DNA of 64,000 nucleotides, taken from positions 687,001-751,000 of the forward strand of contig NC_133903.1 of the NCBI RefSeq assembly GCF_964199755.1, read 5' to 3'. The translations under genes were made by a program, and so were the position numbers. Of this stretch, positions 12,108 to 25,140 are shown piece after piece. The DNA comes from Larus michahellis. Lineage: Eukaryota; Chordata; Aves; Charadriiformes; Laridae. The first letter of the stretch is position 1. Each line of letters starts with the position of its first letter. The notes beneath the pieces were generated by a model. The model saw nothing but the letters and a program-made list of their open reading frames with translations. It was not told the DNA's origin and made no database searches.

Positions 12108-14809
12108 CTATGCCTTCACCAGAGATTGGAATTCTGTCAAGGAAGAAAATGAGAAAGGCAGGGAATAAAACTAGATGAAAGTGGTTTTTAACATCTTTAG
12201 AAAAGGTAGGTAGAAATGACTTAAACTCCTAGCCATGGAGGGCTCCCAAGTTATTATAACACTGCACAAGCTACTGCTAAACTGAGATTCTGGGGGCGGA
12301 ACAGATTTTTCACTCCTTAGAAGGAGTAAGTGCAGAGAGGAGGAATGCGCCTGTAAATTCATATTTGTGGGAAATCCTGAGCTAAAGGTAAACTGTCTTT
12401 AACCTGTTACAAACTGACTATAGCCAAGGAAGCAGAGAGTGAATTAGGTCGAGCCTGTAGGTTTCAATATGAGGGATTTTTTGGTTTTGTTATTCCAAAG
12501 AAGAAACACCAGTAGTGATAAAATTTCTGAAAGGGAGATTCAGTGGTTAAGGGCTAAGATCTGCATCATATTTGCAAATAAGATCTGCCTTATTTGGGGC
12601 TCATAAACTGGAGCTGCTAAAGCTGCTGCTAAAGCAAATTCCTCCAACAGTGTATCTCCCTCTCCTCCCAAACTCTGGCTAAGATTAGCACGTGTCTGTT
12701 AGAGTTATTGCCACCTGTCCTAGTTCAGCCGAGACAGCCCTGTTTTCAGTGACTTCATCTCTAATACATGATGCATAATGTCCTATTTTCCCTTGCTGCA
12801 GTTTCTAAAAGAAATAATCCTGGCTAATTCACATCATCCCTGTGAGGTTTTCTTTAGGAATTTGATTTAGTTTCTTGTAGACTGCCCAGTGAAACTTGCC
12901 CTTATCTGATAATTCTCCAGCACAAAATTCTGTGCTGCATTGCAGCAGTTCCAGCCTTGAAAAACACCACCAGTCTTATTTTACATTACTGAACTAACCA
13001 CTCAGTAATATTTGCCAACCTTTGACAGTGGTAGATGAAGAAATAAGTTTACGTAGGTGGAAGCATGTTTGAAAATGAAAGTGTCACACGGCCAGAAGTG
13101 CAGAGCATCCACCGCCAAAATGGGAATTCAAAGAATGAATAGGTGTTGGGAATGTTTTAAAGATCTGTCACGTTGAGTGTATGGATCAGACATACGGCAG
13201 AATTAGCCCCAAGCCGTTATTATTGATTGGAGGAACAGGCTCTGCATTGGGCCTAAATATCCTGTTGCTGCAACGGACACCAAATGGGAATAAAGCTATG
13301 AGAATAAAGGAGTAGTCGCTAGTATAAAAATTGTGGCAGAAAGTACCAGGCCAAAGTACTTGGATGTGTTCTTCATGCCATAGTTGGAATGCAGCCCTAA
13401 ACGCATGCATTTTAAAACACCAATTTTATGAAGTTTCCAGAAGTCTTACCTTCCACTCCAATTTTGCCATCACCATCAGTGTCACCTGCAGCCATAAAAG
13501 CCTTGGTCTCCGCAGAGGTGAGGACTCTGGCACTCGAAGAGAAATTCTTCAGAAACAGCCTGAAACAGAACCGGGGAGAGTACTGTGCTTGAGTTTTATT
13601 CTCTGAAATGCCCTGGCATATTGGTATTTCTGATTTTCTTCAGCCCGTGCCAAAACACCCGTAATGTAATGCCTGCTCTTGTTAGCTGAGGAAATCCACA
13701 CAGATTCAAGGAAAGGCAAGGAATTGGGTTTTATTTTTAAAATGGCAGCAAGTTTTTCTAGGACACCAAGCAAGTTACATTGTTTAAAAAAATACTTACT
13801 GAAGCTCATCTTCTTCGATGAAACCACTCTTGTCCTGATCAAGGATTCCAAAAACTTTCTTTATCTGATCAGGAGTTTTGCTGGATAAACCAACCATGGA
13901 GAAGAAAGACTTGTAGTTGAAGGAATCGTCAGCTGGAAGAAACGGAAGTTGTTCAAATATTTTTCCTTGAAGTTGTTACTACTATATGTTTTCCTTGTGA
14001 ATATGTATGTCTTTTCTTATGCATCAGCCTGCTCCTCTTTCTCTTGTTCTCCGGTGTAGCAAAAAAGACGATTCGGTGGATGATTTCCCTTTTTAATCAC
14101 TCTGTGCCTGTGGTCATATATCCTTTCAGCCAGTTTGAAGGTTTCTGCTACAGTGCTCATTCTGCTAAATCAGGATTTATGCAATGTCTCACAGGCAATT
14201 AATAGCAATTATTTAGAGGGTGCTACTGTAGCTGCAGACCAGCTCCTATAATTCTTACTTCCTTTTCGCTTAGTCCTTACTGTGGTGAGGAATTTGGTAG
14301 AAAAGTAAATAATTCACGGTCTTAAACTAGCTCTTTGAACACTTGGAAAATTGGCTTGATCTTGCTGAGGAATTCTTAAGAGAGCTGAGACTGGTCATTG
14401 CTTCACAAATGACACTTTGATTCTGCAAGCTGAGGCTTTTTTTGACATTTTTCAGGAAAAGGCTAACTATTTAAATATAAATAAACCTGTAATGGGTTTA
14501 AAAATTGTCAAAGTTTAGAGTTAAGCCAGCCCTAACTGAAACTGTGGCCCTTTAATTGCTGCTGTGTTTCGGGGAATGTTGCCCACCAAATAACCACTTG
14601 TCAGACTTTGTGAATTCAAGGGGCTGTACTGTAATGTAGCTCGAAAGAGACCTCACGGGGAAGGAATCTAAGGGGAAAATGATAGGCATGTCATCTTAAG
14701 ACATAAAAATGATATGCATCTTTTGGCTGCAGAGAGACCATTCCTTACCCTGGCAGCTGGAGAGAGCAGATTCGATATCTTTAGCAGAAAGGATGTCGGT
14801 GATGGCCAT
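12108..14809 (-). CDS. ATH: Avian thymic hormone (thymic beta-parvalbumin), complete
   Basis: Beta-parvalbumin first described as a thymus-secreted factor in birds; family members are also expressed in inner-ear hair cells. Coding exons on the minus strand are 14809-14749 (61 bp), 13932-13800 (133), 13559-13450 (110) and 12133-12108 (26), all GT-AG, giving 109 residues. The protein opens [20 protein letters not shown]. The CD loop [12 protein letters not shown] is at 52-63 and the EF loop [12 protein letters not shown] at 91-102, with all calcium ligands in place and R76/E82 kept. It ends EFQSLVKA. Against chicken ATH as I remember it there are only about four changes (D22, M33, D62, M87), so the identity is firm. 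Exon 2 begins at 14816, seven bases before the start codon. The intron before the last exon is long (1316 bp), so the 26-bp exon is easily missed by automated annotation. Confidence 0.96.
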
Positions 14810-15072
14810 TGTTGAACTGTAAAATAAATTAAATGTGAGCTAATTAGTCATTAAAATGACTTCTCTGCCTCTTCCGTGGCTCTATTTGAAGTTGCTGCTG
14901 TGACAGTATATGATAGGGCAGACATTATTCATCTAATCGCAAGCGGGGCGCACGGTAACAGATGCTGCAGCAGGTGCTCCCCCGTGGAGCTGGGTGAGGA
15001 GGGAGGGACTGTGCAGGCGGAGCGCGGGGCTCAGCAGCGTCTGGGCCTCTGCTGCTCGGGGGTCTGGCACCA

Positions 15073-15165
15073 AGAATCACAGAATCACAGAATCTTCATG
15101 GTTGGAAAGGACCCTTAAGATCATCGAGTCCAACCAAACAACCTACAATCTCTGCCACTAGAGAA
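15073..15165 (-). mobile_element. CR1 3' end fragment, minus strand
   Basis: The sequence AATCACAGAATCACAGAATC is the reverse complement of the CR1 ATTCTGTG tail. It is followed by GGTTGGAAAGGACCCTTAAG and ATCATCGAGTCCAACC, the hallmark 3' end of avian CR1. It is 5'-truncated, as most CR1 copies are, and lies inside the predicted ATH intron 1. Confidence 0.9.
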
Positions 15166-16631
15166 GAACTTCATGGCTTCCTGGAGGGGCGTCACCACTC
15201 AATTAAAATCTCATTATTCAATTAAAATAAGGCTCAGTATGACCCCTAGAACTGTATCTGGAATAAATGTAATTGGAATTTTAAAAATCTACAATTACTA
15301 TCCATACATGTGGTGATCTTTCCAAAGAATGAAAATCGTCGTGCAGAATAAGTAATAATAATTTTACTCATTTCAGGGAAATCTAAATTTGGAGAGCAAG
15401 TTCCTCCTGTTTAGTTGCAACAATAAATGTAACTGCACTATAAATTTGGCTTGCTGGGCTGCTGTATCATTAAAAGATTACATTTCACGATAGCTTTATA
15501 AAAAAGTTTTCTTATGTCTGTTGTGGCATTTTTTGATTTATTTTTTTTTAATTCCATGTAGGTGATAATAAACCAGATTTTTATCCAAATTTTGGCATTT
15601 CAGTATATTGATGTGCTTAGAACAGAGGTATTGAGACTTGATATTCATTCCTAATAGAGCGGAGGAGGTGTGTTCTTCTGATACAGCAGCATTTGACAAA
15701 AGATAACTCTTCAGCCACCAACAGCTGCAAGAGTTTGCCAACATGATACATATCGCTTAAGAAAATGCTGCAAGGCCTGAATTTCTAGTCAATTTTTTAG
15801 TGTGAACGTAGCATCGATGCATTTACGGTTTGGTAAACGGCACACACCAGTGCAATTTAAAACTTGTGACAATACTGTAAAGTAACTTCATGTTAATGAA
15901 GGAAGGGGAACTAAGGCATAGAAAAGTTATTCTTGAAAGCCACAAGAGAACACAAATATCTTTTCATGAATCTCTAACTGCTCTTCAACAACATCCCCCG
16001 TCCGGTCTGAGCATGGAAAGCAGCGTTCTTGAGAAGGAAACACCATTTATAGTCTGTGCACTGGTTTCAGATCTACATACAAGTCGAAACTGCCCCAAAT
16101 GTGAAATGTCTGCCTCCGTACCTGTTGGTTTGCAGCAGAGGAAATTGTCATCCATTTCAGTCCCTTTTGGAATATCTCAGAAGGTGTAAGGAGACAATGG
16201 GACAAATTCACGCTGACGGCAATGAGCACTTCTCCAGCTAAGGCTGACGAGGTACTTTTGTTTTGCTGGCAGTTATTTTGTCCCAGTGGCTTCTTGTGCA
16301 AAGTACTTCCCCCTCTCAGCACTAGGCGAGATAATTTGGAGCTCTGCCATTCACCTAATTCTCTCTGCTGACAGGATTAAAAATGGGGAAGAGTTGAAGG
16401 AAAACCTAAAAATTGCAGCATGGTCTCATTTTTCACAAGGGGCATCGTTCCTGTCTTTTTCCTTCCTATGATCTGAATGCTGATTCTATTCCAAGTTAGC
16501 TTGTAAGAAAGATAAGACATACGGGAAGCTGAGAGAAGAACAGATAGTTTAATTGCATAGGCACTTTCCATTTAGGGAGCATTTTGCTTTTGTGTTTCGT
16601 TTTCTGAAAGCAGAGGATCTAATCAGCTTAC

Positions 16632-16694
16632 CTTTGTGGTCTTCTTGACTGGATAAGGAAGCAATCTGCTTGGGAGGAACGTACTTGCTGTGTG
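16632..16694 (-). other. ATH: Predicted non-coding exon 1 of ATH
   Basis: The minus-strand sequence after the TATA box at 16725-16718 runs through a purine/pyrimidine-mixed leader with no ATG and ends in ACAAAG|GTAAGC, a strong splice donor with its exon boundary at 16632. This matches the known parvalbumin layout, a short untranslated first exon and an exon 2 that carries the start codon. The 5' end (about 16694) is set only by the usual distance of roughly 25-30 bases from the TATA box. The resulting intron 1 would be about 1.8 kb and contains a CR1 fragment. Confidence 0.6.
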
Positions 16695-17096
16695 TCTCCA
16701 CCGGAGCTGAGCTTGCATATATATACTTTAAGTTGTATACCATATACAGATTTTAGATTTCGGCGTCACGAAGGGGGAATGGTGTCAAATGAACTTGCCT
16801 AACTAATCATCTTGCACTATTTTTATCTCAAGAGAATACATATGATATTCGCAAACGAAACAAGATAAGTGGCTAGATAGGCGAAAAGGACAGAGCCATA
16901 TCAAATTTCTTCTGATTTAAGCAGAAAATACCAACTTCTCCATATGATGTGGGGCAGAAATCCCCCCCCACTATCGGATATGCTTGATCCAAGGAGTCAG
17001 ATGAAATGAAGCACTACTAACTTCTGAAGAGATGCCTTTAATGAATGTTTAAATGTGATAACTTGTTATCTTATCTGTAGACACTTCATGTGATAA
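16695..17096 (-). promoter_or_regulatory. ATH: ATH promoter: TATA box with upstream GATA-motif cluster
   Basis: TATATATA lies at 16725-16718, followed by the predicted exon 1. Upstream are several WGATAR-type motifs: AGATAA at 16863-16868, AGATAG nearby, and a tight group at 17056-17096 with TGATAA, two TTATC and another TGATAA. GATA3 is a major regulator in thymus and inner ear, both relevant to this gene family, so the cluster is a plausible control element. That link is inference; the motifs and the TATA box are seen directly. Confidence 0.5.
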
Positions 17097-20000
17097 AGTT
17101 TCATCGTTACAGCACTGAACACAAAAAAAAATCAAAAAAGTCCTGTTCAAATATTGTTTGTGTAGCAAACCATTTAGGGGAAATAATAGTGGTGTGGTCT
17201 CCCAGAATTTCTGGTCTGTTGTTGTTTTGAAAAAAGCACCACACAGTGAATTTGTTGCTACAGGAGGTAAAATAATATTATGTCAATCCACGGAACAGTT
17301 GGTTGGGGGAGGGTATTTTGTCTGGTATGTTTCCAGAGAAAATCTTAGAATTCTGAAAGGTTCTAACATCCTGTTTAGTCGCGTATGTATGAAGCAAAGG
17401 GGTTGTGATCTACCCAGCTGTCTCTGAGACAAAAGCCCCTGAGCCCTTCATGAAAGATCTTTGCTTTCAGAGTAGAGAGAAAAATTTCGATAGCGGCATC
17501 ACTGCAGGGAACACTATGTGAGGAGCGTCTTTGCAATTCTGTAGCCTACCTTCCCATCTCTTTTAGATAAGTGATTATGGTTTTTAGGGGTTTTGGCCAG
17601 CACTGTTTCCAAGTGTTCCTTTGTGCTAGTTACCTTTTTTTTCTTTTTTCTTTTTTTTTTTTTTTAAATAGCATAGAAACAATTCGATGGTCTCCGTTTT
17701 CTTTCCTGAATGCTGTAGCCTAAGTGGGTGAGGAGCCTTGGTCTCACTTGTGGCTTGAGGCAGCAGAACAGGGAAAGACAAGTGCTATGGATGACAGCCC
17801 AAGGTGGCATTATGGCCAGGGGTAAGGGATGGCATGGGGTGACAGTGCAACTCGCATCACAGCTTGAGGTGGTGGCACAGTAAGAGAGGCTGTCTTAATG
17901 TTAGACAGAGTATCAAGGCATCCTTTTTCAGAAGCACTTCCCTCTAAGGTGGAAGGCAAACCTAGCCAAGCACTGAAGTCAACGGCTAATAAATCCTAGT
18001 GTGAAGCTGAAAAAGCGGCAAGTGGGGTACCTACGAGACCGTAGTGCATCCAACAGTGACAGCAGCTGGTGAAAGAGGAACAAAAACTATCGCAAAAGAT
18101 ACTGTGTATGGAGGGGGTGGCAGTTCACTTGCTGCATATAGACATAAGAGAAATTATTGCTACAGGGTTTCTTCTTTTTACAAATTCTGCATGTCTGCTC
18201 TCCATGAAAATGTTTCACAGATAATTCTCGTGAGGGGAAGAACTGTTGGTTATGAATGGCTGTGGAAGATGTCAGCTTTCCCAGTTTTCTGAATGGGTTG
18301 TTCACCAGCTGACGCTGAAAAATTACAAGAAGAATTTGATGGATAGATATTTAATACTGGCTCTTGTTGCCACTGGTGACATCTGGTAGAAGGGTTACAA
18401 ATATCACTTTCCCCCCTCAAACTCTTCTAAGAAATGACTTTTATTCTACATGGGAAAAAATTCCTCTCCCTTGTGCGCACACCAGCCTTTTCTCCCCCTC
18501 CAATTCGGAAAATTGCCTACATAGTGCCAACAACTGATGTGAAGTAAGTAGGGCGTCCAAGATAAAAACTGCCGGCATGATATGACCTAATGAAGCTAAG
18601 TTAAGAGGAAGGCCAAATTCTGCTGAAACTCTTGGACTGCAGGAGTCTACATGGGAATTTGGGCTCTGGTATCTATTTCAGAGAATGCATTTGATTTTAG
18701 ATGCAATGGCTTCTCATTTTGCCCAGAGCTAATTCCACATATGTTAACCCCTCGCCCCCACTCTTCCCTTTAAAAATAGCATTGATTGCTGTTATTTCCC
18801 TTAATGCCTGTGGACTGTTGCCATTAGTTTGAACTTTTGTATGTGAATCATATAAGGATGCAGCCTTTAAAATGGTGCTTTGTTTTTCTAAGAGGCTTCA
18901 GCAAGATGGTTCCTTTTCTTCTCTGAAATTTTAAGGATAAAGCATGAACGTCAAATGATTTATGGCTCCAGTCTGTTGCGCTGCATTCAGACTCCAGCAA
19001 GTTTTGGAGTCACTTTTGCAGTGAGGTTGGAGGCACTAGAGATCCAAAACACGTGCGCTGGCCGGCAGGATGAAATGCACAAGGATCATGTAACTCTATT
19101 TACAACCATTTTATTTTCAAGCCCTACAGTAGAGATTGCAAAAACATCTGTCTGGTCACTTTTGCTTTCTTAAATCAAATACCGTTAGTAACTTTCCAGC
19201 TGCCTTCCAACGTGGCAGGGAGAGGAACTGGGGAAGTATTAAAAACCAAGGAGAAGATACCCTTTCAGATTGCCAGGTTAGCACTAAAAGCAGTTTTAAA
19301 CCCTGCGACTTGAGCATTTCTCTCTGCCGAGTCTCACTGCCTTTTAGAGGGCTCTGTAATGGAATGCTCCTCTCTTGTTGTTCTATTCTTCCCAGTTTTG
19401 ATCTTAACTCTTCTAACACCTGGAGTAACCTCCCCAGGTCAAAAAGCTGCATCTTAGGTCATCAGAATTTCTGTGATTGTTCTAGAATATATTCTCGTCA
19501 TTCTTCCTTGAGTGCTGACGTGAATCGTGTGCAACAGAATAACAAAAATACACTAAACAAACAGTTGCGAATGCCTGCTTTAATTTAAATAAGCGTGCTT
19601 TGCTGCCCTCGTGTATGACTGAGTTGTCTTCCCTGAACGCTTATGATAGGGATATCCATAGTCACCAGTCAAGGAACAGAAATCACCGTACATAACGCGT
19701 TTAACCTATTGTTAAATGACATGTGAATAGGGAAAGTGGAATATTCCTTCAGCTTGCAATTTGCTTTGGGAATATATGAGATGAAAGAAATTGGATGAAT
19801 GTAATCTAGTGTAATTATATTAATGCATCATGCACCTGTCATTTGAGGAACGTAACTCTTGGAGTGATCTGGAAATATTGTGAATGATTTTAGGTTTATA
19901 TTACTTAATCTAGTACCTGTAGACATCTTGTAACTACCCCCCAGTAAAATGCTGAAAAACACCAGAACGGTTGCTATGGGGTGAGGAAGCTGTACGTGGG

Positions 20001-23000
20001 AAATATACCGAATAGCATCTGTTTTATTTTTGCAAATTTGAATGAATGACAAAAATAAAGGAATGTATTTTTCATCAGCTATCATCCTAGCGTCAAGTGG
20101 CTTCAGCCTCTGAGATAGATTTTCAGAGATTCTAAGAATTCACAAGGTAACTTTTCAACTTCAAGTGCCCTTTAAAGCGCTAATTTATGAAATTTCTCCA
20201 TTCATATTTTTCTTACATGTGTAAAGCATAATTTTAAGCCAATTGTATTGTTTACATAAATCGAACAATTTCTGGTTCTGCATATCTGAAATTTGCAAGA
20301 GACAGTTTCAATTCTGATTCCAGAATTTGAAAGGAATGTGGTCCAGATGTAAAATCCATGTGATTTCTCAAGCTGTAGCTTGAGATTTTTGTTTCTGAAT
20401 TCAAACTTTCCAGTTCACTTCCATTTCTGTTTCTTTCTGAAAATGTTAGTGCATTGATGCGAAAAGAAAAAGGCTTTTTTTTTTTTTTTTTAAGAAAGAA
20501 ATTCACATAGAATGATTTCTGAAATGATAGATTCCTGGGTCCATTAAATCTGATGCAATCATTCATAAATGGACAAAATACTTGAACCTCTGGATGAGTC
20601 TATCCATAGTTTAAAAATTAGATGCAGCAAGTGTCAGAAAGCCTACAGAATAAATAATTTTCCTGCTTCAATTTGAAGCAAAGAGCTTACTATTTTTGAA
20701 AGTATCCTAATAAAATTGCCAATAAAACGGTACATGTGGGACAATCACATTTTTTGAGTAGAAAATAAAATCAGTTCTGTCACGGCAGTCTTCTCTAGCT
20801 AAGTTGGAAGCGAAGATACTTGCTGAAAACAGAAGTTCTATTTCATATTTGATCTACTGTATTCTGTTCTTGAGCTCCCCTCTGATGACACCGCGCCAGA
20901 GGGTCCTTGTCGTAACCTGTCTGTGTGTTCCCAGCGCGCAGCCCAGCGCGGTCCTGCTCCAGGACCGGGGTTTATAAGCACAATAAACCATCATCAGTTG
21001 CAGCTGGTGTTCAAATACAGTTATGTTGGAAATTAACTCCCAACGTTTTTGAGCCTGTCGGTATATTCTTGTGTAGTCCTTAGCACCCTGTGTACATATG
21101 TGTCCCACCATAAACAGAAACGGCTCCCTGCACCTATGTAATTGCAGGAGGGTGAAGTAAGAATTGGGCCTTATTCATGCCCGCACTAATCTAGCGCTGA
21201 TATTGCTGAATAAAGCAGTGCCTTCCATTTTCCTGGCAGAGCTGCTTGCTAAGGATATATATATTTCAAGGATATATAGGTTTCAAAAATCCCAAATGCT
21301 GACTGACATAACATTTCCTCTCAGAGATGTCTTCCTGTGCACAAAGCCGTACGCACTGTGATTTATGGGTGCCTGGTGAGGTGTCATTTAACCCCTGCCC
21401 CTCCCTTTGCTGAGCTCGGGAACTGGCCAAAACCCAGCACAGCTCCGGTCCAGCCTGTGTGCTCAGGCTGCTTTCCTAGGGAAACTGAGCGTAATAAGGG
21501 GCTGAGGGGTGGTTGGGTATTGTCCAAATGTGGAGTTCATGTCTCCAGGGCACGCACCCCCACTCGGGAACTCGGAAGCATTCCTTCGTCCCTCGTTAGA
21601 CATTGCCAACAAGCAGCAAAGCACTGACAATAATTGGAATGAGGACTATAGAAAAGTAAGCTGAATTAATATGAAAACTGGTACTAGAGACATAATGGCA
21701 TTGGATATGAAAGCATTAAGTCTTTACAAACAAGAATTCATTGAGCATGTGAGAGCTAAGCCTGGTTTAATCAAATGGTGCATCAATAAAGTGATGCCAC
21801 TGTTCAAATATTTAAAGGATCAGTGGGATGAAAAGACAGAAGCGGGCATTGTTCTTCCCATACAGTGCTGCATTTGTGCTGTAGCTCCTGAGTAATACCA
21901 GTGTCCAGATAGTCCAGTGATCTCAAGCTTTATTGTATAGTATGGAACAACGCAGACCGACAATGTGAGTTCTTATTATTCTTTTATGGACATATTCACT
22001 GTGGGCCCTATTAGCAAATTGCTGCAGTCAGGTGTATAGTATCGTATTCTAGTGAGAAAAACATAACAGCCTTTCCTTGAATTGTAGTGGCCTCCACCTA
22101 AGCTGGATTATAGCACTGATTGCATTTTACTAAAAGGACACATTTAGAAAGGAAATTTTTGTAGACTGGAAACTTCAGAAGAAAAGGCTAAGTGAATCTC
22201 CATCTTCTGAACAGCAGCTCAAGTCTGGCTGTGACTGCTTAGCTGTTAGAGCAGAAAATACCCTTGAACTGTTCGGAAACCGGCCATGAGCTCTTGCTGA
22301 CACGAGATGAGTCCTGCCAGCGGTACATGGGCAGATGCTTGTCTGCAGCTGTTATTCTCTGAGACAACTCCCAGAGGGGCGTTGTAATCCGTAGACAGCA
22401 AATAGGTGAACAAAACTCTGGAGATTCTTGGATCGATCTTACAATTTTTGAAGGACTTTACTCATTATTTTTTAACTTTTGCATTTGGATATACTGTATA
22501 GCAAGCTCCAGATTTGAAAATCCAGAAGGTGAGAGCAGGAGGTATCCTGCTGATTCCTGAATTCTCCGTATTGCCTTGTCCTTTTCTGAGTAGAGGTGGA
22601 TGGAAGCAGGTGTTAAACAGAAAATATGCTTAAGTACTTTGCTGAATTTGAAAAGCAAGACCGTTTTGCAAATGTATTGTATGTCCTGCACAATGCTGAG
22701 CTGGGTTGTGCAAACTGTAGTTCTGGGCAAAATTTGCACTTAAAATTTTTGCTGGAATGTTAATTACTTCTGTGCACAATGTGATGTTACTGAAATTTGA
22801 TTATCATTTGAAATGTGAAGCCTTCACTAAGCAATGCTCCAAAGCTCTTATCTCAGAATACCATGGTAAGGTAATTTCAGAGTACCAAATCCCAGCTATT
22901 TCCTGAAAGTTACAGCTTTATAAAACTTTACTTAACAGCGGTGTTGAAAAATGCATGCTAATCAGTGCAGATCTTTTCCATCACATAACCTTATAATTGG

Positions 23001-25065
23001 TGTCATCAACAGCAGAGACAGTCACTTAAATTATGAATGCTTCTGGTTATGAATGATGGCATTTTCTGGCATAGGAATTAAAGTGTGTGCATTATTAGAA
23101 CTAGTAGAAGAATTCATGTCATGCTTTGGGGAAAATTACACAGTTAGACATGGCATAACGTTCATGAACATTCAGATAACCAAGCATATTTTTCTGTTAA
23201 ATGTGTAGGTATTACAAAACAGATAGAGAAGCTTCCATTGAATAATGTTTGAAAGTTGTTCTAAGCCTTGTTGAAGTCGGTATATAAAGCCACCACTCTT
23301 AAATTAAAATATCTATAAGTAGTTATGTCAGTGACTTTACGGGTGCAGGCAGCTGAAACGATCAGCTTCATCTTTGTCAATCATCTGCTCCATTTTGCTG
23401 GAGCCAGTTTAGGGAGCTTCCCGATGAGCAGTAACTCTGATGGATCTGAGGGAGAGTGACTTCCTCCAGAGGGGTGACCTGCTGAGCTGGGCATTTGGCC
23501 GAACGTCTCCCGTAATCACCTTTATTTGCAGAACACACTTCTATTTAGACCCTGGGTATAAGGACAGCATTTAGCTAAGTGTTATTAACAAAACAAAGAC
23601 GGGAGTTCATCTTCTGCTGACATGGCCAGCAGGTCGCCTTCCACAAGGAGGATTTCCTTTGGGTGAGTGGAATTGGATTTCACCCAGTTTTAAAACTAGA
23701 AGTATGAAAAACATGAGCTGATAATCGGGCATCACTTTCACTGTATCGTGGTGTCCTAATTCTGCCAGTTCTTCAGCAAGCCCCCAGAGTTTTCCAATGA
23801 AAACTGTGTAAACAACAATGGCAAAAATAGCAAGACAGCTATTAGAGAAACAAAACCAATCAGTCAAATGGAAAATAAAAGTGCAATCTTCAGAGGATAA
23901 AATGCTGTAACTCCCTTCCCACAATTGTTTTTATGCTGTTCTATTGAGGCAAACATCCATAAACCTCCTGGAGACTGCGCTTTGGAGTATCCCCTGTGTC
24001 GGGATAGTGGCTGGGGGGTGGGATTGGGGAGCGCCGACTCTGGGATGAGGCCACGGTGCTTTGCCCCTTGTTATCTCAGCTTCTCCAGTAAGCCCAGTTA
24101 GAGCCCACGGCAGCTGGTGGAGATGGCAGCTGGCTCTGGGCAGCACCGAAGCCATCATTACACAGCCTACCTCAGCTCTGCACTGCGCCTCTAGGAAGAA
24201 AAATAGCCTGGAATCCAGCTTTCTCAAAAGAGCAAACTCTGTTTTGAGATACTGTCTTATTCCATGTAACTGGCAATTGCAGAGCCCTTCTCTCAGCAGG
24301 AGCGAGAGCAAATCATGTAACCTACTTGCCGGTAGTCACACCGGCCCGAGGTAAGAGATTCAGAACTCAGCTAATACGGTTACTCAACTCGCCGTGTCTA
24401 CATGCGGAGCAGATGGAAGAGATTAAAAAAACATAGAATTATAGATGAGAAATCTTCACAATTAAAGTGACAAGCATGAGATTCCTATGTATGTCTCTCT
24501 CCTGATTATTTTGAAGGGTGTTAGGGTGAAAAAGGCTTAACATACAAAAATTATTGTTAACTCCATTTAGAATCAAATTAACGTGACTCAAACACTGCTT
24601 TTCAAAATGATCTTTTTTTCCCTGCACTCCAGCCTAGCAAAAGCAAATCAGTTTGTTTAACTCCACCACTTAATTTAGGACCATTTTAAGTTGTCTGATG
24701 AATTTGGTAATTCAGCTCGTCCTCTACTGTTTCAGCTACTAAGGAAATTCCAGTTAGGATCTGCTGGATCAGATGTCCTGTGTCTCAGCTGACCCAAAAT
24801 CCCCATGATGGCTTTAGCACCATTCTTAAGAGAAACATGCAGACTTAGTGACTAACAGACTTGTTTACCTGATCATGGCAGAGGATTTACTTGAAAAGAT
24901 AATGGCATCAATATTAGAAACCTCAAAATTGAAGGATAGTGTCTTGAATGGTCTTATTTTTTGCTGCCATTTAGTGCAATTCATTAATAACGATGAATTA
25001 AGTGGAAAAGAAAAGAAGTTTAATGGATCCTTCTTGTTGGTGAGAAATTCTCTCCACCAAAATCC

Positions 25066-25140
25066 AAAGTGAAGTGAAAAGTCAAAAAGTAGAAATCTTT
25101 CTACTTTTCGAAAGTGAAGTGAAAAGTAGAAATCTTTCTA
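25066..25140. repeat. Imperfect 45-bp tandem duplication with hairpin
   Basis: AAAGTGAAGTGAAAAGT at 25066-25082 recurs at 25111-25127. Both copies are followed by AGAAATCTTTCTA, in the first copy after an extra CAAAAAGT. Between them AAGTAGAAA and TTTCTACTT form 9-bp inverted arms around TC. It looks like a local replication-slippage event. Confidence 0.85.
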
